DNA from: Candidatus Sericytochromatia bacterium S15B-MN24 CBMW_12
Lineage (GTDB): Bacteria; Cyanobacteriota; Sericytochromatia; S15B-MN24; UBA4093
Direction of reading: 5' to 3'
Length of the DNA stretch: 64,000 bases
Assembly: GCA_002083825.1 (NCBI GenBank)
Contig: DAZV01000026.1
Location: forward strand, 62,001-126,000
Notes under the pieces: generated by a model
Databases searched by the model: none
The model's input: only the letters and a program-made list of their open reading frames with translations
Told to the model about the DNA's origin: nothing
Translations under genes and position numbers: made by a program
Part shown: positions 18,301 to 25,202 of the stretch, piece by piece
Numbering within the stretch: position 1 is the stretch's first letter
How the letters are laid out: each line of letters starts with the position of its first letter

Positions 18301-18367
18301 CTCGACGCTCTCGGACGTGATCCTCGACTACCCCACCCCCCGCGCGGGCTATCGGCAAGTCACCTAG
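15326..18367 (+). CDS. Large tail protein with tandem carbohydrate-binding-like domains (receptor-binding candidate)
   Basis: 1013 residues. Residues 1-190 resemble a distal tail protein (YPARRLSIVVRISKQDSF, AWKLTAGYLTVRFDG). From about residue 310 there are three jelly-roll-like units, each starting with a short N-rich segment and a W (NLVVNSILNGTTGWTLN; NLLTYSQDFANAAWTKTG; a third near 695-830). This is the layout of phage head-spike or tail-spike CBM-like domains. The last 160 residues are a lectin/LamG-like beta segment. It is therefore a good candidate for host recognition at the tail tip. No enzyme motif seen. Confidence 0.65.
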   Translation: MATQPSVRVNGYEIGTHPMRRIVWAETEGLLEATKPAQWTSFETFSGPGRNHGGDMDYPARRLSIVVRISKQDSFLGKHEALAALSEIFSGKPAIVQVGSLYVEAEFAPAQIVKDAWKLTAGYLTVRFDGEAIPGTYFGEYGFELGRDQGVIINDDRPDNASLIFAGNSFTLTAPGTAPTEAVASMTNTSLASTTVYLKGAQGQMMPVNLDATGYGRIDEAYGFLLYPGANAITIVDSAGALIATGTFSTCFYGTRFRFIGNSDNRMADGFVLNHARTASATYLSTAGTLTTAGDGVARIGVPWVTRRNLVVNSILNGTTGWTLNAAGTDPSIAYGTAANPVNGAVDAFTLTDDSAVNQERIIEEFTIPANTSAYLSSVYVMKSSATHLPALRVTLGSNAIHVQINTSTGALTKVTVSGSGSGFTVPGTATDAGAFWRIPVSFFGDGASTTSQIGLVPSTGTVAGTSSGTGTGSATFWGPQFEQASAVTPYQPTNATGPDLTNPLNGAGLVLEGSGTNLLTYSQDFANAAWTKTGITATNAADPNGALTAATMDLTVVGALIDQTTSQAWGTATFDGSFWLKGSANGIQVQLQLIRSDTGATVGTRTITLTTAWERYDTSAVGPGAGNVKWRVTRVSTTGTATIAWAQVEAGSFTTSYIPTTAATATRQPDLCGIVPLQQELIHSHDLTQGAVGSGTWNRTAGASVTKSGAANTLTLAATTDAIYQAVTPASVASTTRTAAARLKLGTLSGSVLLRLLDQSGNVIASKTIATTDLRATDTRTFYVTGTAASDDTGLRVQIIGNSGTGTVIVESLRLVKGSHPGMEVQTGDTAIPAPVSPALDPAWQQNGRISFRILPAPPTPPNLAEVLLLGIRQSGVGKGIWRLIRRDSKTSSDQSVAFDRAHDGASGSGGTAGRGLLESASGTAFFNSAPHDAELEWTNEIRESDGVREMWQRLYIDGVLVASQDVAALYGATAWAEIDPSRLISDGNVFSTLSDVILDYPTPRAGYRQVT

Positions 18368-18375
18368 GAGGACTC

Positions 18376-18537
18376 ATGGACGAGCAAAAGCAACGACTCC
18401 TCGACAAGGTCAAGCAAATCCTTGACGGCATCGATCGCGAGGCAATCGATCGGGACGGATGGTGGGAGACGTCGGTAGGAGCCGACTTCGGACAAGGCAT
18501 CCTCAAACAGATCGAGGAAGCCTTCGAAGAGGAGTAA
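18376..18537 (+). CDS. Small acidic phage protein
   Basis: 53 residues (MDEQKQRLLDKVKQILDGID...), below usual ORF size limits. AGGAGG at 18367-18372 ahead of the ATG supports translation. It is predicted as two helices separated by a DGWWETSVG loop. No family is recognised. It lies 8 bp after the large tail gene and before a UUCG hairpin. Confidence 0.6.
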   Translation: MDEQKQRLLDKVKQILDGIDREAIDRDGWWETSVGADFGQGILKQIEEAFEEE

Positions 18538-18554
18538 CCCGCAACCTAACCCCT

Positions 18555-18595
18555 GCCCCTGCCTTCGGGTGGGGGCTTTCACTTTGGAGGACACC
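18555..18595 (+). promoter_or_regulatory. UUCG hairpin, T-tract and Shine-Dalgarno
   Basis: A 9-bp stem (18555-18563 with 18568-18576, two G-T pairs) is capped by TTCG and followed by TTTCACTTTGGAGG; the ATG is at 18596. Same module type as at 12838 and 15287. Confidence 0.65.
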
Positions 18596-18868
18596 ATGGC
18601 CCAACCCATTACCGCCGTCGTCACCCACACGCAGATCCACGGCTTCTCCGTGGACGTGGACGCCCGCGCCCTCACCGTCACCTACTCCGAGGGCACCACC
18701 GACGAGGGCGGGAGCTACACCGAGATTCGCAGGCTCACCAAGACGATCGAGGGGCAAGCCTTCGCCGCTCTTGTCCTTCGCCCCGTTCGGATCGAGGAGC
18801 CCGCGCAGTCTTACCTCTCCACCCTCTACGAGGTCATCAAGGCCGATCTCTACGCCCTGCTTCCCTAG
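18596..18868 (+). CDS. Small phage protein of unknown function
   Basis: 90 residues from the ATG at 18596, which has GGAGG; an upstream in-frame start at 18569 lies inside the hairpin and is rejected. The sequence reads as alternating strands (THTQIHGFSVDVDARALTVT) with a short C-terminal helix. It has no signal peptide and no cysteines. It sits between tail and lysis genes, so a tail or virion accessory is possible; I do not recognise the family. Confidence 0.55.
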   Translation: MAQPITAVVTHTQIHGFSVDVDARALTVTYSEGTTDEGGSYTEIRRLTKTIEGQAFAALVLRPVRIEEPAQSYLSTLYEVIKADLYALLP

Positions 18869-18881
18869 CACGAAAGGACCC

Positions 18882-19115
18882 ATGCCCGTGGAAACTTACT
18901 TGATCGGACCCGCCATCTCCCTGATCGGGTCACTCGCTGCCTTCGCCTTCGGCTATGGGTCCCTGTCGGCCCGGTTGAAGGCCTTTGAGCGAGACATAGA
19001 GCACACCGTCTCCCGAGAGGAATTCAAAGCCCTCAGCAAGCGACTAGACGACGTCGTCTCCGAGCTGCGAGGGCTCCGCTCCGACTTGCTCGCGATCGTA
19101 AAGGAACGCCGATGA
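18882..19115 (+). CDS. Small membrane protein with coiled coil, lysis cassette
   Basis: 77 residues from the ATG at 18882. One N-terminal membrane helix (LIGPAISLIGSLAAFAFGYG) is followed by a charged coiled coil to the end. This looks like a phage holin-associated, anti-holin or inner-membrane spanin-like protein. The stop TGA overlaps the next ATG (ATGA). The role in lysis is inferred from topology and from its place just ahead of another membrane protein and the endolysin. Confidence 0.55.
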   Translation: MPVETYLIGPAISLIGSLAAFAFGYGSLSARLKAFERDIEHTVSREEFKALSKRLDDVVSELRGLRSDLLAIVKERR

Positions 19116-19357
19116 AGCTTCGCGCCATCTTCAAGCCCCTGATCTTCGAGCGCAGCGGCAAGCGGATCAGTCTCTCCCGCGCGCAATTCTTCCTCGCCTG
19201 GCTGACCTTCCTCCCTGTCTACCTGCGGGCGGCTCTGGCATCGGCCACCGTCCCCGACGTGCCGCAAGGGTGGGTTGCGCTCCTGGGAGTGAGCGGGGCC
19301 ATCTACGCAGCCAGTAAGGCGATCGCTCAGAAAGGATCATCCGATGTCAACGACTGA
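19112..19357 (+). CDS. Putative holin
   Basis: 81 residues with a basic amphipathic start (FKPLIFERSGKRISLSRAQF) and two hydrophobic segments (FFLAWLTFLPVYLRAALA and WVALLGVSGAIYAASKA), a class II holin-like topology. It overlaps the endolysin start by 14 bp and the preceding gene by 4 bp, so the three are probably translated together. Holins form membrane lesions that release or activate the endolysin. No family signature known to me, so topology and position carry the call. Confidence 0.55.
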   Translation: MKLRAIFKPLIFERSGKRISLSRAQFFLAWLTFLPVYLRAALASATVPDVPQGWVALLGVSGAIYAASKAIAQKGSSDVND

Positions 19358-19829
19358 CCGCGCCCTAACCAGCCTACAGCCAGGCTTCAAGGCCAAGGTG
19401 GATCGCTGGCTGAATGACGTGCAAGCCGAGAGCAACAGCGCCACCGGTGCCCTTGCTGGGATCGAATTCGTGATTCTCGAGACTCGCCGCAGCTTCGACC
19501 GCTCCGACGAGCTGTACCAGCATGGCCGCACGAAGCCCGGTCCCATCGTCACCAATGCGAAGGCAGGGCAGTCCTACCACAACTTCGCCCTTGCCCTCGA
19601 CGGCGGCCCGCAGTACCGAGGCAAGCCCTTCACCTGGGCATGGGACCGGGACCCCAAGCTCATGGCCGCAATGAATCGGATCGCCGACCTCGCCAAGCGC
19701 AGGGGGATCGATTGGGGTGGTCATTGGGTCAAGTTTCGGGATCTGCCGCACTTTCAGGATGCCGAGGCTCCGCCGCTATCCGTCTGCCGTCAGACCTGGC
19801 CGAAGGGCTGGCAGGGGATGAGCCGATGA
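19344..19829 (+). CDS. Endolysin, M15 peptidase (VanY/CwlK type)
   Basis: 161 residues. The zinc site of M15 peptidases is visible: SYHNFALALD gives His79 and Asp86 (HxxxxxxD), and RDLPHFQ gives the third ligand His136 with a catalytic acidic residue three positions before it. M15 endolysins cut the peptide stem of peptidoglycan (L-alanyl-D-glutamate or D-Ala-D-Ala bonds). There is no signal peptide, so export depends on the holin-like neighbours. Length fits a single-domain enzyme. Stop overlaps the next start. Confidence 0.9.
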   Translation: MSTTDRALTSLQPGFKAKVDRWLNDVQAESNSATGALAGIEFVILETRRSFDRSDELYQHGRTKPGPIVTNAKAGQSYHNFALALDGGPQYRGKPFTWAWDRDPKLMAAMNRIADLAKRRGIDWGGHWVKFRDLPHFQDAEAPPLSVCRQTWPKGWQGMSR

Positions 19830-20476
19830 AACGCCTTTACCTGATCCTTGCTGCCATCCTGGCCATCGCCCTGCCTCTAGGGATCGCCCTCTCGACGTGC
19901 TCGACTCCTGATCGCGGAAAACCTTTACCCGTGACGGATTCACGGATTAATCTCCCGGTAAATCATGCCATTTCCACCGCCTCGGCATCCCAAACCGTTC
20001 GCATCACCATCCGAAAGCCGCAAACCAAGGCAGCGAGCGGGTTACAGCCATCGACCCTCTCAGGGGCCCTACAAGCGACGTTTGAGGGTGCCCCGGTACG
20101 ATCGGACCCCCCAGAATCGGGCGATGACGAGGTTATAACGATCGAGATGGCTCAGACCGTGGGAGCGGGGGCTGCATCCCACGCAAGCATCCCACATAGC
20201 AACGCAAGCTCCCAACACAATGCGCATGGGAGGATCGGCGTCCTCGCTGGAACTCTCCCTGGAGTCCTCGCGCTCGACTACCAGGCCGCGCGCGTCGACG
20301 TTCCCCCCTGGCTCCTCGGGATGCCCTTGGAGCTGGGAGTGGACGTGGCAGTAAACCTCGAAGCCGGAGCCATCGGAGTGACGGCGGGCGGGAAAGGATT
20401 CGCGGGCCTCTATGGCTACAGCCGGTGGGACCTGAGCGATCAGGGCGTGGCTCTTGGCGCTGGCCTGAGATTCTAG
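19826..20476 (+). CDS. Membrane-anchored last gene of the lysis cassette
   Basis: 216 residues from the ATG at 19826 (ATGA overlap with the endolysin). It starts with a hydrophobic segment ALPLGIALSTCSTPDRG, which is either a signal anchor or a weak lipobox (LSTC). The middle is Ser/Thr-rich and probably extended. The last 65 residues are beta-rich and end in GAGLRF, an aromatic ending seen in envelope barrels. A spanin-like role in outer-membrane disruption is possible from position after the endolysin, but no spanin signature is evident. Confidence 0.5.
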   Translation: MKRLYLILAAILAIALPLGIALSTCSTPDRGKPLPVTDSRINLPVNHAISTASASQTVRITIRKPQTKAASGLQPSTLSGALQATFEGAPVRSDPPESGDDEVITIEMAQTVGAGAASHASIPHSNASSQHNAHGRIGVLAGTLPGVLALDYQAARVDVPPWLLGMPLELGVDVAVNLEAGAIGVTAGGKGFAGLYGYSRWDLSDQGVALGAGLRF

Positions 20477-20514
20477 CCAAGACTACCCGTGACTAGCGCA
20501 ATCCCGCTAGACTT

Positions 20515-20542
20515 CCCCCGGCTCCGGCTGGGGGCTTTTTTT
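20515..20542 (+). terminator. Intrinsic terminator ending the prophage late operon
   Basis: An 8-bp stem CCCCCGGC/GCTGGGGG with TCCG loop is followed by C and seven T. It is 39 bp after the last phage gene. Confidence 0.88.
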
Positions 20543-20545
20543 GTG

Positions 20546-20600
20546 CGTGGGTACATTTTGGGTACATAACCCAAATTCCCGCTCCAGCGGCCAGGCAATG
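20546..20600. other. Probable right attachment region of the prophage
   Basis: Contains GGGTACAT twice (about 20550 and 20561) and TTGGGT-ACATA-ACCCAA, an inverted repeat. It lies between the last phage terminator and the 3' end of tRNA-Leu. The prophage abuts the 3' side of the tRNA, the usual geometry of tRNA-targeting integrases. The core repeat itself cannot be defined without the other prophage end, which is outside the window. Confidence 0.45.
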
Positions 20601-20629
20601 AAAAGCGCCCTGAAACTCAGTCAGGGCGC
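20601..20629 (-). terminator. Intrinsic terminator of tRNA-Leu
   Basis: On the reverse strand a perfect 9-bp stem GCGCCCTGA/TCAGGGCGC (20605-20613 with 20621-20629) is followed by TTTT. It is 5 bp after the tRNA 3' end. Confidence 0.75.
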
Positions 20630-20633
20630 CAAG

Positions 20634-20716
20634 TGGGCGAGGCGGGAGTCGAACCCGCACAGAGTTTCCTCCGGCCGATTTTAAGTCGGCTGCGTCTGCC
20701 ATTCCGCCACTCGCCC
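20634..20716 (-). tRNA. tRNA-Leu (anticodon UAA)
   Basis: 83 nt on the reverse strand. Acceptor arms GGGCGAG/CTCGCCC pair fully. The anticodon arm is GCCGA-CTTAAAA-TCGGC, giving anticodon TAA. A class II variable arm (CGGAG-GAAA-CTCTG) and a T arm GCGGG-TTCGACT-CCCGC are present; the D region GTGGCGGAATGGCAGACGCA is typical of leucine tRNAs. The CCA end is not encoded. It sits downstream of ftsB-like and at the prophage boundary. Confidence 0.95.
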
Positions 20717-20742
20717 GCGGAACGGGAATCAGCATACCACGA

Positions 20743-21075
20743 TCAGGGGATGGGAATGGGTATGGCCTCGGTTGGTGGGGTCTTGCCGGTGAAGTGCACC
20801 GGGATCTCGCCGGTCATGCCGAAGCCCAGGCGTTCGCGCGCCAGGCGCTGGATACCGGGTGCGGCTTGCGAGAGGCGGATCTCGTTTTGGACTTCGAGTG
20901 CGCGCGTCTCGACGGCGCGTCGTTCCTGTCGGAGGATCGTTCCTTGGTGCAGGAGGCGCCACTCCTGGACCAGGAGCCGGCTCAGGTTGATCCCCATGGT
21001 GAAAGCCAGGATGAGGAGTAGCCAACGGAGCAGGCGGTTTTCAAGCGCCTGAGCGGCATTGGAGTGGCGAGCCAC
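20743..21075 (-). CDS. ftsB: Septum formation initiator, FtsB/DivIC-like
   Basis: 110 residues from a GTG with GGAGGA upstream. One membrane helix near residues 15-35 (LLRWLLLILAFTMGINLSRL) is followed by a coiled coil and the end segment IQRLARERLGFGMTGEIPVH, which matches the family ending (xxARERLGxxxPGExxF). FtsB/DivIC joins FtsL and FtsQ/DivIB in the divisome and links early and late division proteins. The stop is 26 bp before tRNA-Leu, so the two may share a transcript. Confidence 0.85.
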   Translation of the reverse strand: MARHSNAAQALENRLLRWLLLILAFTMGINLSRLLVQEWRLLHQGTILRQERRAVETRALEVQNEIRLSQAAPGIQRLARERLGFGMTGEIPVHFTGKTPPTEAIPIPIP

Positions 21076-21149
21076 GGTTCCTCCGATACAGGGTGGTGAG
21101 CAGCCGTCTCATGATACCGATCGGAATCATCGGGGATCCACGATCATGG

Positions 21150-22145
21150 TCACAGATTAAAAACCTGCGCCATGGATTGCGCGAAGCGGCGGTAGGGGCG
21201 GTGGAGGGAGAAGTAGAGGCGCCCGAGGGATCCCTGGTGCCGGATCTCGGAGTAGGCGATGGTCCTGGCCCCGAACGACTCCTTGAACTGCGCGACACCA
21301 GCCAGGCCGTTGCTCGAACCCAGGTCCAGGAATCGTTTGCCGCGCGCGTGCCAGACGGCGGCGGCGTCCTCCATCAGGAGGTTGCTGGGGCAGTGCTCCA
21401 TGAGGGCGGAGTCGGCGGCGCCCGCCAGGTAATGGGCGCCGTCCCCCCAGGCGCAGACGATCATGACGGCGGCGGGGCGATCTTCGTGGCGCGCCAGATG
21501 CAGGGAGACGTGGGGATCTCCCGCTCCGAGAACCGCCTCGTAGAAGCGCAGCGGGCGAATCCAGGTGACCTTCTCGCCCCAGCGGCGCAGGGAGTCGACG
21601 TAGAGCCGGTAGAAGACCTCGGCGGCATCCGGGGCGCGGTAGACCTCGGTGGTGATTCCCGCGCGCCGCGCCTTGTTTCCCCTTGCCCGGCATCCCCGGT
21701 TGAGGGACAGGCGCAGCGGCGATCCCGGGACCAGATCCAGGACGTGCGTCGCGTGTTCGAGGGTTTCCCAGCCGGCGAGGGGAGGAAGATGGGCATGGGT
21801 GAAGGGATTCCCGAAGATCTGGAGGTTCGGTGCCTTGGTGGCCAGGAAGGCGGAGATGGCTGTCAGCTGAGCGGGGCTGAGCGGCCACGGAGAGACCGGC
21901 CCTCCGTAGACTCCGGACTCTCCGGAGTAGGCCTGGCTCAGCAGTCCCTTGGCAAAGGCCTTGAGCGTCATGGGAATGAGCGCCCAGTTACCGTCCGGGA
22001 AGCGGAATTCGACACCGAGGGTCTCGCCGCCGAAGGCCGCGACCACTCCCTCCAGCCACATCGGGGTGTGGAAGTAGGTGGCTCCCGGACAGGTCGCGAG
22101 CTTCGATAGCCAGTCCTCGCGCGCGAGTCCCCAGTGAACCTCCAT
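21150..22145 (-). CDS. FemAB-like GNAT acyltransferase, copy 2
   Basis: 331 residues from the ATG at 22145, which has AAGGAGG; an in-frame ATG 36 bp upstream has no such site. The C-terminal half has the FemAB/BioF2-like GNAT pattern: AAVMIVCAWGDGAHYLAGAA, then SNLLMEDAAAVWHARGKRFL and DLGSSNGLAGVAQFKESFGA. That last motif (xDLGxx...GxxxFKxxFG) is shared with the upstream gene and with Fem-type peptidyl- or acyltransferases that use aminoacyl-tRNA or acyl-CoA. It is a diverged tandem paralogue of the upstream gene. Substrate is unknown. Confidence 0.8.
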   Translation of the reverse strand: MEVHWGLAREDWLSKLATCPGATYFHTPMWLEGVVAAFGGETLGVEFRFPDGNWALIPMTLKAFAKGLLSQAYSGESGVYGGPVSPWPLSPAQLTAISAFLATKAPNLQIFGNPFTHAHLPPLAGWETLEHATHVLDLVPGSPLRLSLNRGCRARGNKARRAGITTEVYRAPDAAEVFYRLYVDSLRRWGEKVTWIRPLRFYEAVLGAGDPHVSLHLARHEDRPAAVMIVCAWGDGAHYLAGAADSALMEHCPSNLLMEDAAAVWHARGKRFLDLGSSNGLAGVAQFKESFGARTIAYSEIRHQGSLGRLYFSLHRPYRRFAQSMAQVFNL

Positions 22146-22185
22146 GCCCCCCTCCTTCCGATCCGTCAGAAAGATCTGCATGCTC

Positions 22186-23190
22186 TCAGCCTGCCCCGGG
22201 TTGGCGAATCATCCGGGCTCCCCAGAGCGCCGCCGTTCGGGCCGGTGCCAGCAAGCGCCCGGCCATGCCCTGCCGCTCCGCCGTCACGCCAAGCAACGGA
22301 ACCGCTCCGAACGACTCCTTGAAGTAGCGGATGCCCGAGAGCGACCCGCTGGCTCCGAAGTCGTAGAACCTCAAGCCTCGCTTGTAGCAGAGCGCCAGTG
22401 CCGCCTCGGTGAGCGCGCTGGAGGCCGAACCCGTCTCGTGCCCCCGTTTCAAGGCGTAGATCACGCCGATTCCCACCTCGCCGTAGCTCGCTATCAGCCG
22501 CACGCCGATGGGGCGGCCCTCCTCGAGGACGAAGCAAAGCGAGAGATTCTCGCTGCCGTAGGCGAAGAGCCGCTCGAAGAAGGCCTTCGGTCTCACCCAG
22601 CGCAAGCTTACCCAGTCCGTCACGGCCTCCGCATAGACGGAGTAGAAGGTGTCCAGCTGTCCTGGAACCGGCATGGCCTGGAGCTGATAGCCTTCGGCCA
22701 TCGCCTTGCGGCATTGCTTGCGCCGGCTCCGGGAGTACCGTTCCCTCAGGGCCGCGAGATCCGCCAGCGCCAGGGCCTGGGTGGACGTCTCGGTCATCCG
22801 GAATCCGAATCCGGGCAAGGGAGCGTTGAAGTAGTGCTCGAACGGATTGGAGGTGACGTAGAGATCCGGGTAACGCGAGGCCACGGCTCGGAAGGCCACC
22901 TGCACCCAGTCCATGGGCCAGGGCCTCGGAGTCACCAGCCCCCCGTAGCCGCCTCCCACGCCCGCCACGGCCTCTCGGATCAGGCCGCGGTACTTGGGGC
23001 GAATCGCCATCGGCAGCAGCGCTTCCTCGCCTCCCGGCAGCGTGATCAAGGCGGGAGCCAGCTCCATGCCGTAGGTCTCGGCGTTCGCGCGATACCAGGC
23101 GGGTCCATGATAGAAGGTCGAGCGCGGACATGTCGCCAGGAAGGCCGTCCAGTCCGCCTCCGTGAGGTTCCAGTTGATGCTTGCTATCAT
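22186..23190 (-). CDS. FemAB-like GNAT acyltransferase, copy 1
   Basis: 334 residues. N-terminal start WTAFLATCPRSTFYHGPAWY, a basic linker (YSRSRRKQCRKAM), and the C-terminal GNAT-like repeat unit RFYDFGASGSLSGIRYFKESFG mark the FemAB/BioF2-like family. It is followed after 40 bp by a paralogue of the same length and layout, so the pair arose by tandem duplication and divergence. Family members add amino acids to peptidoglycan bridges or acyl groups to polysaccharide or lipid; the genes beside it do not decide which. Confidence 0.8.
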   Translation of the reverse strand: MIASINWNLTEADWTAFLATCPRSTFYHGPAWYRANAETYGMELAPALITLPGGEEALLPMAIRPKYRGLIREAVAGVGGGYGGLVTPRPWPMDWVQVAFRAVASRYPDLYVTSNPFEHYFNAPLPGFGFRMTETSTQALALADLAALRERYSRSRRKQCRKAMAEGYQLQAMPVPGQLDTFYSVYAEAVTDWVSLRWVRPKAFFERLFAYGSENLSLCFVLEEGRPIGVRLIASYGEVGIGVIYALKRGHETGSASSALTEAALALCYKRGLRFYDFGASGSLSGIRYFKESFGAVPLLGVTAERQGMAGRLLAPARTAALWGARMIRQPGAG

Positions 23191-23453
23191 TGCTCCCCCT
23201 CGCCCCCCCCTCGCTCGCCTGGAAGGCGGCTCGCATGGCCAAGTCGCCCTTCGGATTCTCGTCGAAGCCGGAGGATCGTGCTTTGGAGGGAGGGACGAAG
23301 GGAGCTGTGAAAAAGCGCCTAACCCGCCCCGTCGAAGCGGCGAGTTCGGCGCGAGGCCCGGCTATCCGCCAGGCCCAAAGCGATCATGCGGGGGAGCACG
23401 AAGGATCCCATCTATCCTTGGCGGGATTGGCCAGCGGATGCGCGGTCGCGCGA
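23191..23453. other. Intergenic region without a supported gene
   Basis: 263 bp between the FemAB-like gene and the NrdD-like gene, both reverse. The forward frame across it is only the antisense of neighbouring genes. I looked in the reverse-strand frames for a C-terminal zinc site and RVxGY glycyl-radical motif that could have been shifted off the NrdD-like gene and found none. Confidence 0.5.
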
Positions 23454-25202
23454 TCAGGTTTTCGAGACGCCGAGCATGCCGATCCCCTCGGACTGCATCC
23501 GGCGAATCGAGTTCTCGAGTCCCTCTCGCTCGAGAGGAGCCAACAACAAGCCGTTGCCCCCGGGGCAGAACCGGTGGAAGTCCGCCTCGCGAGCGATGCG
23601 GCGCTCGATGGAGGCCGTGAAGTCCCCGGGAAGCAGGTAGGAACGGGTGTAGGCAGGCCGATCGGTCACGCGGGGCAGGTTTCCGAAGTCACGCCGGTCC
23701 AAGGTCGCGAAGCGAACCGCCGCCTCGTCTGCGGCCTGCCCCGAGAGAACCATGTTGAGATCATGGCGCTCGGCCATGGCCTCCACGGTATCGCGCATGA
23801 GCCGGACCAGCGCCAGGCCGTACTCCTGGGCCGCGGGGCTCTCCCCGTGATGCTCTCCGTGAACGAGGGTCAGGGCCTCGGCCAGCCCCACGAAGGCGAC
23901 GTTGAGCTGCCCATGGCGCAGGGCGAAACCCGCCGGATCGTTGGGTCCGAGATCCTCGGAGCCCGCGTGGAGGCCCTGGAGCATCAAGCGAGGAAGTTCG
24001 CGGGCCTTGAGCTGGCCCAGGACCGCCATGCGAGAAGCCAGGTGGCGCCCCGCGAGATCCAGCACCCGCATCAGGTGGGCGTCGAAGACCTGGTGGTCCC
24101 GGCGGGCCTGGAGCGCGATGCGGGGAAGGTTGATCGTCACCGACGCGAGGATGCTGCGCCCAAGCGTCGGCGCGCCGAAGCGATCGGGTGCCAGGCGCAT
24201 GCCCCCGCCCAGGACCGGCTCGTCCCCGAAGGCGAAGCGCGGCATCATCCGGTCGGCGGCGAGGGCGGCCCGGAAGAGATCATGGTTGGGATCTCCCGCC
24301 GCGAGGTTCATGCCCGGCCGCAGGCGCATGACCAGCGTGGGGGCGTTCAGGGAGTGCCGGTTCAGGGCGTCGAGCAGCGCGAAGGCCACCCGCCGCGCAT
24401 GCGGGGAGGGATCGACCCCGAACGAGAGAACCAGGGGGAGCGGCGCGTCCGAGCGCCAGGTCGGCATGCCGAGCGCTTGCAGCAACTCGGCGACCGCCGA
24501 GGCTATCTCTTGCTCGCTCGCATGCTCGAACGCGACGCCTAGCAGACTGTCGATGGATTCCAGGCCGAGCGAGCCGGAAAGCTCGCTTGACAAGGTTTGA
24601 AGGGCGATCAGCAGGCGCAGCACCACCGCGTGGGGGGGCGCATCGGGTTCGATGCCGTCCAGCAACCGATCGAGCGGAACGTTCAGGGCGTTCGGGGCCT
24701 TGGCGTAGGTATCCAGCCCTTCGACGTGAATGTCGCCGCGCATGTGGGCGACGGCTTCCTCTTCGGGGAGCATGCGTTTCAGGTGGTATTCCTGGCTGGC
24801 GGCGGCGCCCACGGCCCAGAGCATGCCGGCGGGCGATCGCGGCGGCGATCCGTCGCCGTCGTTCGAGAGCACGTCGTCGACGGCGAGCATGAGTTCGGAT
24901 TTGCCCTCGCGAATCCGGCTGCGGCGGGCCCGGTAGAGGATGAAGGCCTTGGCGGCGCGGGCGAGGCCGGCGTCGATGAGGACGGCCTCGATGGCATCCT
25001 GGATCTGCTCGACGGTGGCGAGCCCGGAGTCGCTCTGGCGTTCGACCTCGCGGGCGACGCTGGCGGCCAGCGACTCCGCCAGTTCGGCATCCGCTCCGTG
25101 AACGGCCTGGGTGGCCTTGGCGATCGCCTGGGAGATGAGCTGAGGATCGAAAGGGACGATCCGGCCGTCTCGCTTGCGGATTTGCTCGAGGGCGGTCGGC
25201 AT
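23454..25202 (-). CDS. NrdD-like protein lacking catalytic residues (predicted pseudoenzyme)
   Basis: 582 residues. Residues 5-95 form an ATP cone (RKRDGRIVPFDPQLISQAI). The rest follows the class III ribonucleotide reductase fold: GDIHVEGLDTYAKAPNALN corresponds to GDIHIHDLDxY...NC, ASVTINLPRIALQ to the TGSIGVVTINLPRI segment, and ERRIAREADFHRFCPGG to a late motif. The first active-site Cys position is Ala (NAL), the second region reads GGGMRLAP without Cys, and the protein stops before the zinc-binding and glycyl-radical C-terminus. Only one Cys remains. It overlaps nrdR by one base (TGATG), which suggests a nucleotide-sensing or regulatory job. The alternative GTG at 25205 adds one residue. 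Confidence 0.75.
   Translation of the reverse strand: MPTALEQIRKRDGRIVPFDPQLISQAIAKATQAVHGADAELAESLAASVAREVERQSDSGLATVEQIQDAIEAVLIDAGLARAAKAFILYRARRSRIREGKSELMLAVDDVLSNDGDGSPPRSPAGMLWAVGAAASQEYHLKRMLPEEEAVAHMRGDIHVEGLDTYAKAPNALNVPLDRLLDGIEPDAPPHAVVLRLLIALQTLSSELSGSLGLESIDSLLGVAFEHASEQEIASAVAELLQALGMPTWRSDAPLPLVLSFGVDPSPHARRVAFALLDALNRHSLNAPTLVMRLRPGMNLAAGDPNHDLFRAALAADRMMPRFAFGDEPVLGGGMRLAPDRFGAPTLGRSILASVTINLPRIALQARRDHQVFDAHLMRVLDLAGRHLASRMAVLGQLKARELPRLMLQGLHAGSEDLGPNDPAGFALRHGQLNVAFVGLAEALTLVHGEHHGESPAAQEYGLALVRLMRDTVEAMAERHDLNMVLSGQAADEAAVRFATLDRRDFGNLPRVTDRPAYTRSYLLPGDFTASIERRIAREADFHRFCPGGNGLLLAPLEREGLENSIRRMQSEGIGMLGVSKT

Noticed and set aside
1..20550. Decayed or defective prophage
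   Set aside because: All late genes visible are full length without internal stops, apart from the expected programmed frameshift; completeness outside the window cannot be judged.
20493..20735. Reverse-strand 80-codon frame
   Set aside because: It runs through tRNA-Leu and its terminator.
23181..24542. Forward-strand 453-codon open frame opposite the NrdD-like gene
   Set aside because: It is antisense to a gene with clear family motifs, has no good ribosome binding site and no recognisable protein content; long antisense frames are common in high-GC DNA.
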